DNA of 56,814 nucleotides from Thermoplasmata archaeon (GTDB lineage: Archaea > Thermoplasmatota > Thermoplasmata > Thermoplasmatales > Thermoplasmataceae): assembly GCA_021802055.1 (NCBI GenBank), contig JAKAAY010000011.1, positions 1-56,814 of the forward strand. Reading direction: 5' to 3'. Positions 44,732 to 53,333 of this stretch are shown piece by piece. The notes under the pieces are model-generated. The model saw only the letters and a list, made by a program, of their open reading frames with translations. It did no database searches and was not told the DNA's origin. Every line of letters begins with the position of its first letter. Within the stretch, counting starts at the first letter, position 1. Made by a program: the position numbers and the translations under genes.

Positions 44732-45005
44732 TGCCTATCGCCGAACCGTGAAGGTTCGTTTCCTCCTGAATAACCCATTAATCCTGGAAGATTAATTCAC
44801 GATAAATCAACTTAGTGACTTTGCCCGTGACGTGAACCATAACCTCCACCCGCCCTCAAGCAAGATCCACATCTAACGGTACAAAATTTTCCGAGTACAC
44901 GGTAATTGGGCTCAATGGTATTGCATAGCATGTCTATGGATTGGCCAGAGGTTAATTTAAGCCCATGGAAAACTATGATATGCACATTCTCAATTCCACG
45001 GCGTT

Positions 45006-45090
45006 GCGGAGGTTGCAGAGCCTGGTCAAATGCGACAGACTCAAGATCTGTTTCCGCAGGGATTCGCCGGTTCGAATCCGGCCCTCCGCA
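45006..45090 (+). tRNA. tRNA-Leu, anticodon CAA
   Basis: The acceptor stem is GCGGAGG/CCTCCGC. The anticodon stem ACAGA/TCTGT carries the loop CTCAAGA with anticodon CAA, reading UUG. The variable arm is long, as expected for a class II tRNA-Leu, and the T arm is GCCGG-TTCGAAT-CCGGC. The discriminator is A and no CCA is encoded. There is no intron. A TATA-like TTAATTTAA lies at 44952-44960. Confidence 0.96.
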
Positions 45091-45114
45091 CATTTATATT
45101 GAATTGCTTAAATC

Positions 45115-45441
45115 TCATTCCCAGATTACATCAAGACCGTGTACTTTTCCAAATACAGGATCGCTGGAAATAAGCGATAAACTTCGAGTCAGTGCCTCAG
45201 CGGCTATTAACCTGTCATGTAGTTCGGGAATATCGAGGGAGAGAAAAATATCCCATCCCGCCTCTGGAAAATTGGATTGGAATATAAAAGAGGTCCCTCT
45301 TAGTTCATCCAGGACTCGTTTGACAGCACCCCTCGGATCGGCCAATCTTAGTCTCCATTTCATAGCCATAGAAATGAATTCCCCCATCACTATCTGCGGT
45401 ACCAGAATCGAAGAAAGTGTTCCAAATTCTTCTGGAGCAGA
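45115..45441 (-). pseudogene. Broken PIN-domain (VapC-like) gene
   Basis: The C-terminal half of a PIN-domain RNase is clear: MGEFISMAMKWRLRL, then DIPELHDRLIAAEALTRSL and LISSDPVF near the end. These carry the acidic D-H-D-x-x-I-A-A and S-D motifs. The frame continues upstream (SILVPQI) to an in-frame TGA at 45442-45444. The first catalytic Asp region is not recognisable beyond it. No antitoxin is evident. Either the gene is decayed or a 92-residue fragment from GTG 45390 is made. It lies just after tRNA-Leu. Confidence 0.6.
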
Positions 45442-45899
45442 TCAATATGTCGTTTCATATACAATAAGTACTTCACTGGCTCTAATTCCCTCTCTTGTGA
45501 AATGGAAATTCCCGCCAGCGTATGTTAAATGGCACTTATGGGTTAATTCGAGGGAGTTCTGGTACATATGAGTATAGAGTCCAAGAACTTATTTCACCAG
45601 ACATCCTTTATATGTCACAGGCATCCTGTCTTCATTGACATACAATGATTGTGAGGTGGATAGCGACGATGCACCCAGTAGTGCCTTGCATTTTTCCAAT
45701 GAAGATCGCTCTTCCTTTCATTGTCTGCCATCCTGAAAGGATTTTTCTTTTTGCTGCACTTTTTGCCTGGTGCCATATATTGTCCGTCCACTGGCACAAC
45801 CCTTGCCTGACAAAAAACATGGAGGTCATATAAATATCTTCATGGAGGAAACATGTTACGGAGCATTCGAAAATTGATATAGAGAAGCAACTAAACTCA
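45442..45899. other. Region before the Nramp-related gene
   Basis: A 62-residue frame at 45645-45833 encodes a hydrophobic, Cys/His-rich peptide, but there is no good ribosome site and I do not call it a gene. A strong TATA box lies at 45829-45837. The rest shows no feature. Confidence 0.35.
45829..45837 (+). promoter_or_regulatory. TATA box of the Nramp-related gene
   Basis: TATAAATAT would start transcription near 45858, giving a leader of about 40 bases before TTG 45900. Confidence 0.5.
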
Positions 45900-47234
45900 T
45901 TGCCTGTGGACCTTAAATACAGGACGGAAGACAGACTTCATATCGAGTTTCACAGAGAGAAACATACTCATCTTTCAAAACTGGAACTTTTTTTCATGTT
46001 AATTGGTCCAGGCGTACTCGTGATGATTGCGGACAATGATGCTGGAGGTGTCATCACCTACGCCCAAACGGGTGCCATTTTTGGAATTGGTTTCTTCATT
46101 CCTTTCATGATCCTGATGCTCCCGGTGGCGTATTTTGTTCAGGAGATGACTGTACGACTGGGGGCTGTTACCCATAGGGGGCACGCAGAACTTATCTGGA
46201 AACGTTACGGCAAGTTCTGGGGATCATTTTCTCTGGGGGATCTGGTAATCGCCAATTTTCTTACTCTTATAACGGAATTTATAGGAATAACTGTAGGGAT
46301 GTCCATATTCGGGATTCCGCGGGTTATATCCGCCATAGCCTTTGTACTAATGGTGATGGCAATACAACTGTTCTTAAGATACTACACATGGGAGAGGATT
46401 TCCCTATTCATTGCTGCTTTCAATCTGGTATTTGTTCCGCTACTGTTTTTCCTCCCCCATCCATCACTGGGACTGGTCCTGGACAGTTTCGCAACATGGA
46501 GGATAAGCGGTGGTATAAGTTCACTGTTCATTTATGTCCTGCTCGCCAACCTCGGCACTACTATTGCACCCTGGATGCTGTTCTTCCAACAATCCTCCGT
46601 CGTGGATAAAGGGTTGACAAAAGATGATATAAAATTTGGGCAACGAGATACGTTGATCGGATCAACTGTTATGGTGATAGTGGCTATTGCCATAATAATC
46701 CTGACTGGAACCACAGTATTTGGCCTAGATCCCAGCGGGACCCTGGGGGTTGATAACATTTTACAAATATTTGCTGCGAGGGTTGGCATGTTTCCCATGG
46801 AACTCTTCGCAGTGGGTCTTATTGAAGCTGGCTTCATAGCGGCAATTGCAATATCAGCCAGTACTTCGTGGGCTATGAGCGAAGCGTTCGGATGGAAGAA
46901 AAGCATAAATCTTCGGGCGCGCGAGGGTGTCATGTTTTATCTACCGAGTTTTGCTGCACTTGCAGTTGCCGCGTCTATAACTCTTATTCCAAATGCTCCC
47001 CTTGGTTATCTCAACCTGACGGTGCAGGTTATAGCTACAATATTCATGCCAGCTGCAATGCTGTTCCTTCTGTTGCTGCTGAATGACAGGGGGATCATGG
47101 GCAGCATGGTCAACAAGAAATGGCAGAACGCAATCGGTCTCTCAATAATTGGATTCCTGATACTGATGAACAGCCTTTATGGATTATCGGTAGCGCTTCC
47201 TTCAGTATTTGACCGTCTTATGGTGATGTTGTGA
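45900..47234 (+). CDS. Nramp-related divalent metal transporter with altered metal-site motifs
   Basis: This 444-residue protein has about 11 membrane helices in the LeuT-type Nramp order. Helix 1 (GPGVLVMIADNDAGG then VITYAQTGA) aligns with the Nramp segment whose DPGN motif becomes DAGG: Asp47 is kept and Asn becomes Gly. Helix 6 reads TTIAPWMLFFQQS where classical Nramps have VMPHNLYLHS, so the metal-selecting Met is missing. Both changes recall Nramp-related magnesium transporters, so Mg2+ or Mn2+ rather than Fe2+ may be moved. The start is TTG 45900; GTG 45906 is possible. A small membrane protein gene follows. Confidence 0.85.
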   Translation: MPVDLKYRTEDRLHIEFHREKHTHLSKLELFFMLIGPGVLVMIADNDAGGVITYAQTGAIFGIGFFIPFMILMLPVAYFVQEMTVRLGAVTHRGHAELIWKRYGKFWGSFSLGDLVIANFLTLITEFIGITVGMSIFGIPRVISAIAFVLMVMAIQLFLRYYTWERISLFIAAFNLVFVPLLFFLPHPSLGLVLDSFATWRISGGISSLFIYVLLANLGTTIAPWMLFFQQSSVVDKGLTKDDIKFGQRDTLIGSTVMVIVAIAIIILTGTTVFGLDPSGTLGVDNILQIFAARVGMFPMELFAVGLIEAGFIAAIAISASTSWAMSEAFGWKKSINLRAREGVMFYLPSFAALAVAASITLIPNAPLGYLNLTVQVIATIFMPAAMLFLLLLLNDRGIMGSMVNKKWQNAIGLSIIGFLILMNSLYGLSVALPSVFDRLMVML

Positions 47235-47306
47235 ATGAAGGTGATATAGACGTCCACAAAAGGTAGAGAAATAAGAATTGAAAACGAGAAAGAACTCCAG
47301 GAATTC

Positions 47307-47456
47307 ATGGTTTCAGAGGGACTGGGAGACTACAGCAAAGTACCAGTTGAAAGAGTTACATTCAGCAGGGGGGTCAAAATGGCTTTTTGGTTCCTGAGGA
47401 TCTACATAATTCTGATGGTATCACTGGTGATCGTGGGTTTTTCATACATTGTTTAA
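47307..47456 (+). CDS. Small single-helix membrane protein after the Nramp-related gene
   Basis: ATG 47307 opens a frame of 49 codons with a hydrophilic first half (MVSEGLGDYSKVPVERVTF) and one strong membrane helix (FWFLRIYIILMVSLVIVGFS). The frame is open for another 20 codons upstream without a better start. The gene lies 72 bases after the transporter on the same strand and could be a regulatory or stabilising subunit. No family is recognised. Confidence 0.5.
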   Translation: MVSEGLGDYSKVPVERVTFSRGVKMAFWFLRIYIILMVSLVIVGFSYIV

Positions 47457-47474
47457 CATCCGTGGGCGAGAAAT

Positions 47475-47725
47475 CCCACGTACTTCAGGTGTGGCGGAAT
47501 AAGATTTTATTATCTTTCTCAATGTATTGAGCTCGCAGCTGGCAGGCAGAGATGAAACAGATTGGTTTACCTATTGCTTCATGCGTGCCTGCATCCGTAA
47601 GGTCAGATGGCTTGGCACGAACGACGGAGCACCTTCGGGTCGAAGGGAATTCAACCCCATGGAGATTCCGCCCGCAACCTTCGCGGTGGGACCTCCCTGC
47701 GAAAGCTGGGAGAGGAGGTCACTCC
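47475..47725 (+). mobile_element. Probable remnant of a TnpB element
   Basis: The left side has CCCAC-GTACTTCAGGT-GTGG (47475-47494), with the TTCA core, followed by GGAATAAG. This is like the left-end hairpins at 38916 and 49385. To the right, 47610-47725 encodes a Pro/Gly/Arg-rich segment (EFNPMEIPPATF) and the paired ACCTCC/GGAGGT of a right-end-like hairpin. No tnpB body remains. The right part is less certain. Confidence 0.4.
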
Positions 47726-47734
47726 AATCGCTCT

Positions 47735-49207
47735 TCAGAACAGGTCTTCTCTGATGCTTTCAACATGAAGTTCGGCGCCTGAGTAGTCAACGTACACGTT
47801 CTTCAGCTTGAGGTACTCCTCAACACCGTGCCTGCTGCCTTCACCGGCCTGACCGGTCAGCCTGAACCCTGTATGATAACCCTGCGATGCCTCAGGGCCA
47901 GGCATGTTTACGTAAAGTTCCCCAAATCTTATCTTCTCTGAAGCCTTGAATATCAGCTCATGATCCCGGGTGAACAGGTATGATGCCAGCCCGTACCGGG
48001 AACTGTTTGCCTCTCTTATGAGGTCATCGGGGTCCGATACCTTTGCCGCTCCTATCACGGGCCCAAAAATCTCATCCGTGAATAACCTGGAGCCTGAACC
48101 AGCGTCCGCGATGATCGTGGGCTCATAAAAGTAGCCGTCTTTGAAGGGATCATCAAGTTTCGGCCTCTTTCCACCGTAAAGAACTTTCATGCCTTCGGAA
48201 CGTGCTCCTTCAACAAATGACTCTGTTGTCTCGAGGGCATTTCTGTTTATGAGTGGTCCCATATCCGATTTCGACGGGTCTCCCACCTTGAGCCTCTTTG
48301 TGACTTCAACAAATCTCTTCATGAAACTGTCATAGATTTCCTCGTGCACATAGAGTCTTTCGGCCGCGATGCATGACTGCCCGGAATTCCAGAACTTTGC
48401 CCAGACAAGTGATTTGATGGCATTCCCCAGGTCTGCATCTTTCCAGATCATAAAAGGCGCCTTGCCTCCCAGCTCCAGTATCAGTTTGCTCATGTTCCTG
48501 GATGCATGCTCCATGATGCGCTGCCCGGTCTCTGTGGAACCGGTCATCGTTATTAGGGAGACTTTGGGATGAGACACCATATAGTCGCCAATTTCCGAAC
48601 CTCTTCCCGTTATGAGGTTAAGCACTCCTTTGGGAACGCCGGCATCCAGGAATTTTCTTACGATCCACTCGGCGCTCAGGGGCGTGTCCGAACTGGGCTT
48701 CAGAATTACAGAATTCCCGGTAAGCAGAGCCGGAGCAAGTTTTCTTGCCACCATGCCTGCAGGAAAATTCCACGGGGTCATGGCCACCACGACGCCATAT
48801 GGAACCTTGTACTGGAATATCTTCCTCTCGAAGGAATCTCCCTCCACGATCTCTCCGTATATCTTCCTTGCGAATTCCGCATAATACTGGATCTGGTCTA
48901 TAACACCATCCACCTCCTCCGCTGCCTGAACGGGCACCTTCCCGTTTTCCGTGACAAGTATCTTCTCCAGTTCCTTTCTGCTCCCTGCTATGAGCTCGAT
49001 GGCCCTATAGAGAATCCTTGACCTCTTAACAGAACCGAGCTCATACCACTTTTCCCAGGACTCCTCGGCTGAGTCCATTGCCCTGTCCACGTCCTGCCTG
49101 GTTGCGGAAGGAAATTTTTCAATGACCCTTCCCGTGCTGGGATCATGCTTTTCGATTAACTCTCCGCTGGAAGAGTCGACCCATTCACCACCAATGTACA
49201 TCTTCAT
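47735..49207 (-). CDS. NAD(P)-dependent aldehyde dehydrogenase
   Basis: The protein belongs to the ALDH superfamily. MTPWNFPAGMVARKLAPAL and ILKPSSDTPLS form the coenzyme site, the catalytic Glu245 lies in LELGGKAP and Cys279 in NSGQSCIAAER. EIFGPVIGA follows. It has 490 residues, full length. Thermoplasma and relatives use an NADP glyceraldehyde dehydrogenase of this family in the non-phosphorylative Entner-Doudoroff path, which is a reasonable but unproven guess. Succinate-semialdehyde or lactaldehyde dehydrogenase are alternatives. Confidence 0.92.
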   Translation of the reverse strand: MKMYIGGEWVDSSSGELIEKHDPSTGRVIEKFPSATRQDVDRAMDSAEESWEKWYELGSVKRSRILYRAIELIAGSRKELEKILVTENGKVPVQAAEEVDGVIDQIQYYAEFARKIYGEIVEGDSFERKIFQYKVPYGVVVAMTPWNFPAGMVARKLAPALLTGNSVILKPSSDTPLSAEWIVRKFLDAGVPKGVLNLITGRGSEIGDYMVSHPKVSLITMTGSTETGQRIMEHASRNMSKLILELGGKAPFMIWKDADLGNAIKSLVWAKFWNSGQSCIAAERLYVHEEIYDSFMKRFVEVTKRLKVGDPSKSDMGPLINRNALETTESFVEGARSEGMKVLYGGKRPKLDDPFKDGYFYEPTIIADAGSGSRLFTDEIFGPVIGAAKVSDPDDLIREANSSRYGLASYLFTRDHELIFKASEKIRFGELYVNMPGPEASQGYHTGFRLTGQAGEGSRHGVEEYLKLKNVYVDYSGAELHVESIREDLF

Positions 49208-49384
49208 GCGTTTAACATTGGTTTATCTTATAAATGGGTTGGCAGACCAACTGCTCCGAGCTGAAGCATCGGAGCTTGCAACTGGGGGGAGAGTGTCGGA
49301 ATTCCTCTCCATCTTGAGGAATTGGAGTTAGCTTGTAACTGGACTTGTGAACAGCAACCACTTTACGATCATCTGGGCAGAAAG

Positions 49385-49589
49385 CCCATGACTTGAGTCG
49401 TGGGATGAATGCGAAACCCCTAATAAGCAGGAAAGTATATTTAATCTAGTACCGCAGGGCATGCGGGATTTGAAGCCTGATAAACCATCGAAAAAGGATG
49501 GCGGGAGATGGAGTAAGACCCCCGGAACGAATGAAGGAGGCACTGTCGATGAAGCAGGAACCCCACAAGCTTTAGCTATGGGAGGATGT
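49385..49589 (+). mobile_element. MITE-like short element with both TnpB ends (copy B)
   Basis: The left hairpin CCCA-T-GAC-TTGA-GTC-G-TGGG (49385-49404) is followed by GCGAAACCCCTAATAA. From 49447 to 49589 comes the right-end region homologous to copy A, ending in a hairpin (CCCCACAAGCTTTAGCTATG then GGAGGATGTCAG). The tnpB body is missing. The result is a roughly 205-base element with both ends, the layout of a non-autonomous IS605-derived element. It lies between the aldehyde dehydrogenase and hyf operons. Confidence 0.6.
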
Positions 49590-49600
49590 CAGCGAATCTC

Positions 49601-51484
49601 TCATGGCTGGATTATGATGTAAATCATCACCGCAAAGAAAGCCAGCATGATATACATCACATAAGCCATGAGGCTGCTGTTCATGATCTTAACTCCAAGT
49701 ATCCGGGAAAAACTCACTGTTTTCCTCGCAAGGAAAATTATCACGAGCCAGAAGGCATCAAAGGTTCTTTCGGAGTATTTAGTGCCCCTGCTCTCTTCGG
49801 TGGTAAGGTAGAACCTCCTCATGGTGAGCCGGAGAGAATTGGCATAAGCGAAGGAATGCAGTTTATCCTCTTCGCCCAGTCCTCCATTCCAGTTGGTCAC
49901 GCTCCTTGTTCTGGCATTTCTGAACAGTAGCAGAGGAATACCTGCAAAGGCGAAAATAAAGAGTGCAGTGAAAAACGGAGAGATACCTCCAAAGGGTCCA
50001 TTGCTGCTGAACGAAGATATCAAAAACCCATATGGTACAACAAGTGCTCCGCCAACGAAAGCCCCTGCATTGATCCCCGTGTATTCCATTATCATTTTGC
50101 CAATTGCGTCCAGGTAAACAGTGGACAGGAGCCCAACCAGGAGAACTGATGCCCCCATGGCAAGAAGCGAAATTCTCATGTACCCCTCTTTGCCCTTCCT
50201 CGCGTGGGCTCCGCGCGAACCGAAACCGTAGATCTTTGTCATGGATATTATTGATATTCCGCCTCCGAGAGCGGCTGTCGCACCGACTATGACAGACACC
50301 AGGCTGGTCAAGAGACTGCCGAGTATAGACATCACGAAGAGAGTCTCAAGGAGCATCCATTCACCCACACCGCCGCCAAGGGGTAGCATTCCTGCCAGAG
50401 ATATGGAGGCAAGAAAGCCGCCTGCACCATAGAAGGTGGAATTGCTCCCACCCTTGTAACTCTTGATTTCGGTTGAACCGCTGCTCCGCTCCATTACACC
50501 GGCAAACATGAACAGACCTCCCTTGGACAGTGCGTGAGAAAATGCAAAAATCATGAGCCCAGCGAAGGCAAATGCGGCAATATGCATCTGCCCAAGAGAC
50601 TCCAGCACGATGATTGAACCAACAAAGATGAGCATTGCACCACTGTTCTCTATGGTGCTGTACGCAGGCAGCATCTTGACGTGTTCCGCGGAGGCAGAAT
50701 AAATGGAGCCGAAAAGCAGTGAGAATGCACCAATGCCCATGATGAGCAGACCAAAGACATTCCCCGGTTCTGATATGGTTATGAACCTCATTATGGAGTA
50801 CAGGGCCACCGTGGTCATTGCTGCACTGAAAAGAATTGAGCCATTGGAGCTTGCGTTCCCATGAGCGATGGGCAGCCACTCGGTAATCTGAAATGGCATT
50901 ACTCCCATCTTGATGAAAAAACCCATGATACCAAGGAAAAGTATGACCTGGTCAAAGGGGCCGGTGCTGAATATCATGCTTCCTGACTCGAAGTACATGC
51001 CTATTCCCATCACCATTACGAGGAGCGTGCTGAGTTCCCCGTATACGAGGAAGACGTAGGGAGGGATGTTGTTCATGCCCTTCCTGTATCCGATGAGCAG
51101 GTAACCGGAGATGGTCATACCCTCCCATCCGAAAAGGAAGAGAGGGAAAGAACCTGAGACCATTACAACCATCATGGAAAGTACCGCAAGATGGAATGAA
51201 ACGGCATTGGACCGTGAATTCCGGTCATATTCTATGGAGAAGAACGAGGTCAAGGCCCAGACTGTTGATACCACCATGAGGAATGCCGAGCTCAGTGGAT
51301 CGATCGTGAGCGCAAGATAATCTCCAGCAACCATGCGGACTGAAGTCCCCGCGAGAAGAAGATAAAGGGATGCAACAGCGATGGATCCATAGAGGAAGGA
51401 GCCGGCCCTGTATGAACTGGTTACGGAGAAGGCAGATATGAGGACCGGTACAACCGCCGCACCCAGCAGAATCGGTATTATCAT
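49601..51484 (-). CDS. hyfB: HyfB-like (NuoL/Mrp-type) proton-pumping membrane subunit
   Basis: This is an antiporter-like subunit of a Hyf/complex I-type membrane complex. From ATG 51484 it has 627 residues and about 15-16 membrane helices. The ion-path residues are in place: Glu121 in FGWEGMTISG (helix 5) and Lys192 in FIKMGVMPFQITEWLPIAHG (helix 7), with His208. The start is chosen at 51484 because its ATG overlaps the TGA of the upstream gene; the frame is open to 51616. It is the last gene of the operon. It should convert redox-driven movement into ion transport. Confidence 0.92.
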   Translation of the reverse strand: MIIPILLGAAVVPVLISAFSVTSSYRAGSFLYGSIAVASLYLLLAGTSVRMVAGDYLALTIDPLSSAFLMVVSTVWALTSFFSIEYDRNSRSNAVSFHLAVLSMMVVMVSGSFPLFLFGWEGMTISGYLLIGYRKGMNNIPPYVFLVYGELSTLLVMVMGIGMYFESGSMIFSTGPFDQVILFLGIMGFFIKMGVMPFQITEWLPIAHGNASSNGSILFSAAMTTVALYSIMRFITISEPGNVFGLLIMGIGAFSLLFGSIYSASAEHVKMLPAYSTIENSGAMLIFVGSIIVLESLGQMHIAAFAFAGLMIFAFSHALSKGGLFMFAGVMERSSGSTEIKSYKGGSNSTFYGAGGFLASISLAGMLPLGGGVGEWMLLETLFVMSILGSLLTSLVSVIVGATAALGGGISIISMTKIYGFGSRGAHARKGKEGYMRISLLAMGASVLLVGLLSTVYLDAIGKMIMEYTGINAGAFVGGALVVPYGFLISSFSSNGPFGGISPFFTALFIFAFAGIPLLLFRNARTRSVTNWNGGLGEEDKLHSFAYANSLRLTMRRFYLTTEESRGTKYSERTFDAFWLVIIFLARKTVSFSRILGVKIMNSSLMAYVMYIMLAFFAVMIYIIIQP

Positions 51485-52113
51485 GATCTGCCCTCCCTGG
51501 ATCTCTGGAGCGCATGGAGTATGGTAAACGGGTTTGGGGGGCAACCCGGGATCATAACATCCGCCTCCACCACTTCCTTTATGGACTTGCCCAGAATGCC
51601 GCCTGAAATGGCACATACCCCCACAGCGAAAACAAGTCTCGGAGAAGGGAGCGCCTCAATGGCCTTTATGAGCGGTTCCCTCATCCCCAAAGCCAGAACC
51701 CCCACCACAAGAATTGCGTCTGCATGCTTTGGAGTGGCACAGAAGGAAATTCCCAGCCTGCTGAGATCATAATACGGATTTTCCAGCGCCTTAACCTCAA
51801 GGTTGCAGGAGCCGCATGACCCCGCGTCGAAGAGATAGATGTGGAAAGACCTCCTGAATTTTCTCTCCGTTGAACGTACCACAGACGTTTTTGGGTTTCC
51901 GTCGGGAAGGAATGCAGGGGCACAGTAGCCACATGAGATGCATTTTCCCATATCCACACTGGTCCCGGAAATTGCCTCTGCAGGACAGTCTGCGTTTCCT
52001 TTGCCTGTGCTCATGGGGGTTGTGGACCATAAGGGTACTTCATCAGGTTCCCTGCCAGGGTAACGTGTGGTAAGACGCCTGTGAAGGATGCCGTAGGCGA
52101 GCCAGGATTTCAC
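51481..52113 (-). CDS. hyfI: NuoB-like small subunit fused to a half ferredoxin
   Basis: This is the electron-entry subunit of the complex. The C-terminal domain is NuoB/hydrogenase small subunit-like, with the proximal [4Fe-4S] ligands Cys100 and Cys103 (GSCGSCN), Cys167 (GVCAISGG) and Cys191 (GCPPNP). The N-terminal 70 residues hold CP (Cys43) and CISCGYC (Cys58, 61, 64), exactly the ligands of one cluster of a two-cluster ferredoxin; the rest of the HyfH-like ferredoxin is lost. It has 210 residues. It overlaps both neighbours by 3-4 bases. Confidence 0.85.
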   Translation of the reverse strand: MKSWLAYGILHRRLTTRYPGREPDEVPLWSTTPMSTGKGNADCPAEAISGTSVDMGKCISCGYCAPAFLPDGNPKTSVVRSTERKFRRSFHIYLFDAGSCGSCNLEVKALENPYYDLSRLGISFCATPKHADAILVVGVLALGMREPLIKAIEALPSPRLVFAVGVCAISGGILGKSIKEVVEADVMIPGCPPNPFTILHALQRSREGRS

Positions 52114-53333
52114 AGAACTCCCCCCAGTTCTGACATCTGAATTCCAAGCCCCTCGTACCCGAATGTGAAATCCGTCAGGAGGTTCCCGCGGATTGAGTGG
52201 GAGAAAACAGCAAGATTCTGGATCGAAGAGGGTCTTATGTATATTCTCTTGATCATGCCGTTGGTTACAGAGACCCGCATCAGGGAATCGCCTCCCGGCG
52301 TTTCTGCCCTGACAGATATTTCACCGCTAAGATCAGTTATCTTTCTGCCGCTGGCGAGCGGGATATCATGAATCATTTTTCCCGCGTTTTCGATTATGGC
52401 CGCTGATGCAAAGATTTCATCCTTCCTCACCAGAGCCCTTGAAAGTGTATCTGCACCAGAAGATACCGCAACCTTGAACCCCAGATCATCATACTCCAGG
52501 TACGAGGCTGCTTTTCTTGTGTCTGCATCAAGACCCGCTGCCCTGGCGGACGGTCCCACCATCCAGGACTTCTTGCAGGTAGCTGTTCCCTGTAACCTGT
52601 CAATGAATATCCCTGAATTTTCCAGCCTCAACCATATTTGGCTGAACTCGCTGGCAATCTGCCCGATCTCCGCGGCAATTGCACTGAAATCTGCAGCTCT
52701 TGCCAGCCCGCCGATGTGGTTTATGCCAAAGAAATACCTGTGACCAAATCTCTTTGACACGATCCTGAGCAACTTCTCCCTCAGAGCAAAGATCAGGTTA
52801 TACGCCACGTTCTGAGAAGCCCCTTCTGCAAGCCTTGCGATTACATTCAGGTGATCAGCAATCCTGGCGATCTCATTCATTATGATGCGTGCAAGTCTCA
52901 GATCATTATCCTGGTCACAATCCAGCATGGACTCCACTGCGGCACAGAACATGCCGGAATAGAATGCGCTCAAAGGGCCGCAATAGCGCTCCAGCATTAA
53001 ATTCGCCATATCCAGGGATGACCCTGAAATTTGCAACTGCCTGTCCTTGTACCGGGGTTCCGGCCTGAGCGACAGAATGCGTTCCCCATAGGTGTAAATG
53101 TTGAACCTGCATGACTCCAGGAGCCCGCCAGTAGAGGGCCCGTAGGAGAAATTGAGAACGTCAGCCCCCTCTGCTTCCTCTTCAAATATGCCTGTGCAGA
53201 CCCTGAAGTCCTCACGGTTCCTGATCTGTTCCACAGGGAAGGTTTTCCATGATGGTGTGCCAAAGCCCTGGGTTACCTCGTACATGTCTTTCTCCTGCGA
53301 GACGGCGCCTGTGATCACGTCATCATGCGGCAT
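52110..53333 (-). CDS. NuoD/HyfG-like large subunit lacking the NiFe cysteines
   Basis: This subunit is homologous to group 4 [NiFe]-hydrogenase large subunits and to NuoD. The hydrogenase L1 motif R-x-C-G-x-C-x-x-x-H is RYCGPLSAFY at residues 116-125, so the second Cys is Leu121 and the His is Tyr125. The C-terminal D-P-C-x-x-C motif is missing; the protein ends EGLGIQMSELGGVL. It cannot bind a NiFe site and is not a hydrogenase. HyfG/HycE landmarks such as NEIARIADHLN and NHIGGLARAADF are kept. It therefore fits the Ehr group or a complex I-like quinone site. It has 407 residues. ATGA overlap joins it to the HyfF-like gene. Confidence 0.88.
   Translation of the reverse strand: MPHDDVITGAVSQEKDMYEVTQGFGTPSWKTFPVEQIRNREDFRVCTGIFEEEAEGADVLNFSYGPSTGGLLESCRFNIYTYGERILSLRPEPRYKDRQLQISGSSLDMANLMLERYCGPLSAFYSGMFCAAVESMLDCDQDNDLRLARIIMNEIARIADHLNVIARLAEGASQNVAYNLIFALREKLLRIVSKRFGHRYFFGINHIGGLARAADFSAIAAEIGQIASEFSQIWLRLENSGIFIDRLQGTATCKKSWMVGPSARAAGLDADTRKAASYLEYDDLGFKVAVSSGADTLSRALVRKDEIFASAAIIENAGKMIHDIPLASGRKITDLSGEISVRAETPGGDSLMRVSVTNGMIKRIYIRPSSIQNLAVFSHSIRGNLLTDFTFGYEGLGIQMSELGGVL

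Noticed and set aside
45645-45833. 62-residue Cys/His-rich hydrophobic frame
   Set aside because: No ribosome site and an opposing frame of equal length. It is noted in the region entry but not called.
52110-53333. [NiFe]-hydrogenase large subunit
   Set aside because: The L1 motif keeps one Cys only and the C-terminal CxxC is absent, so a NiFe site cannot be formed.
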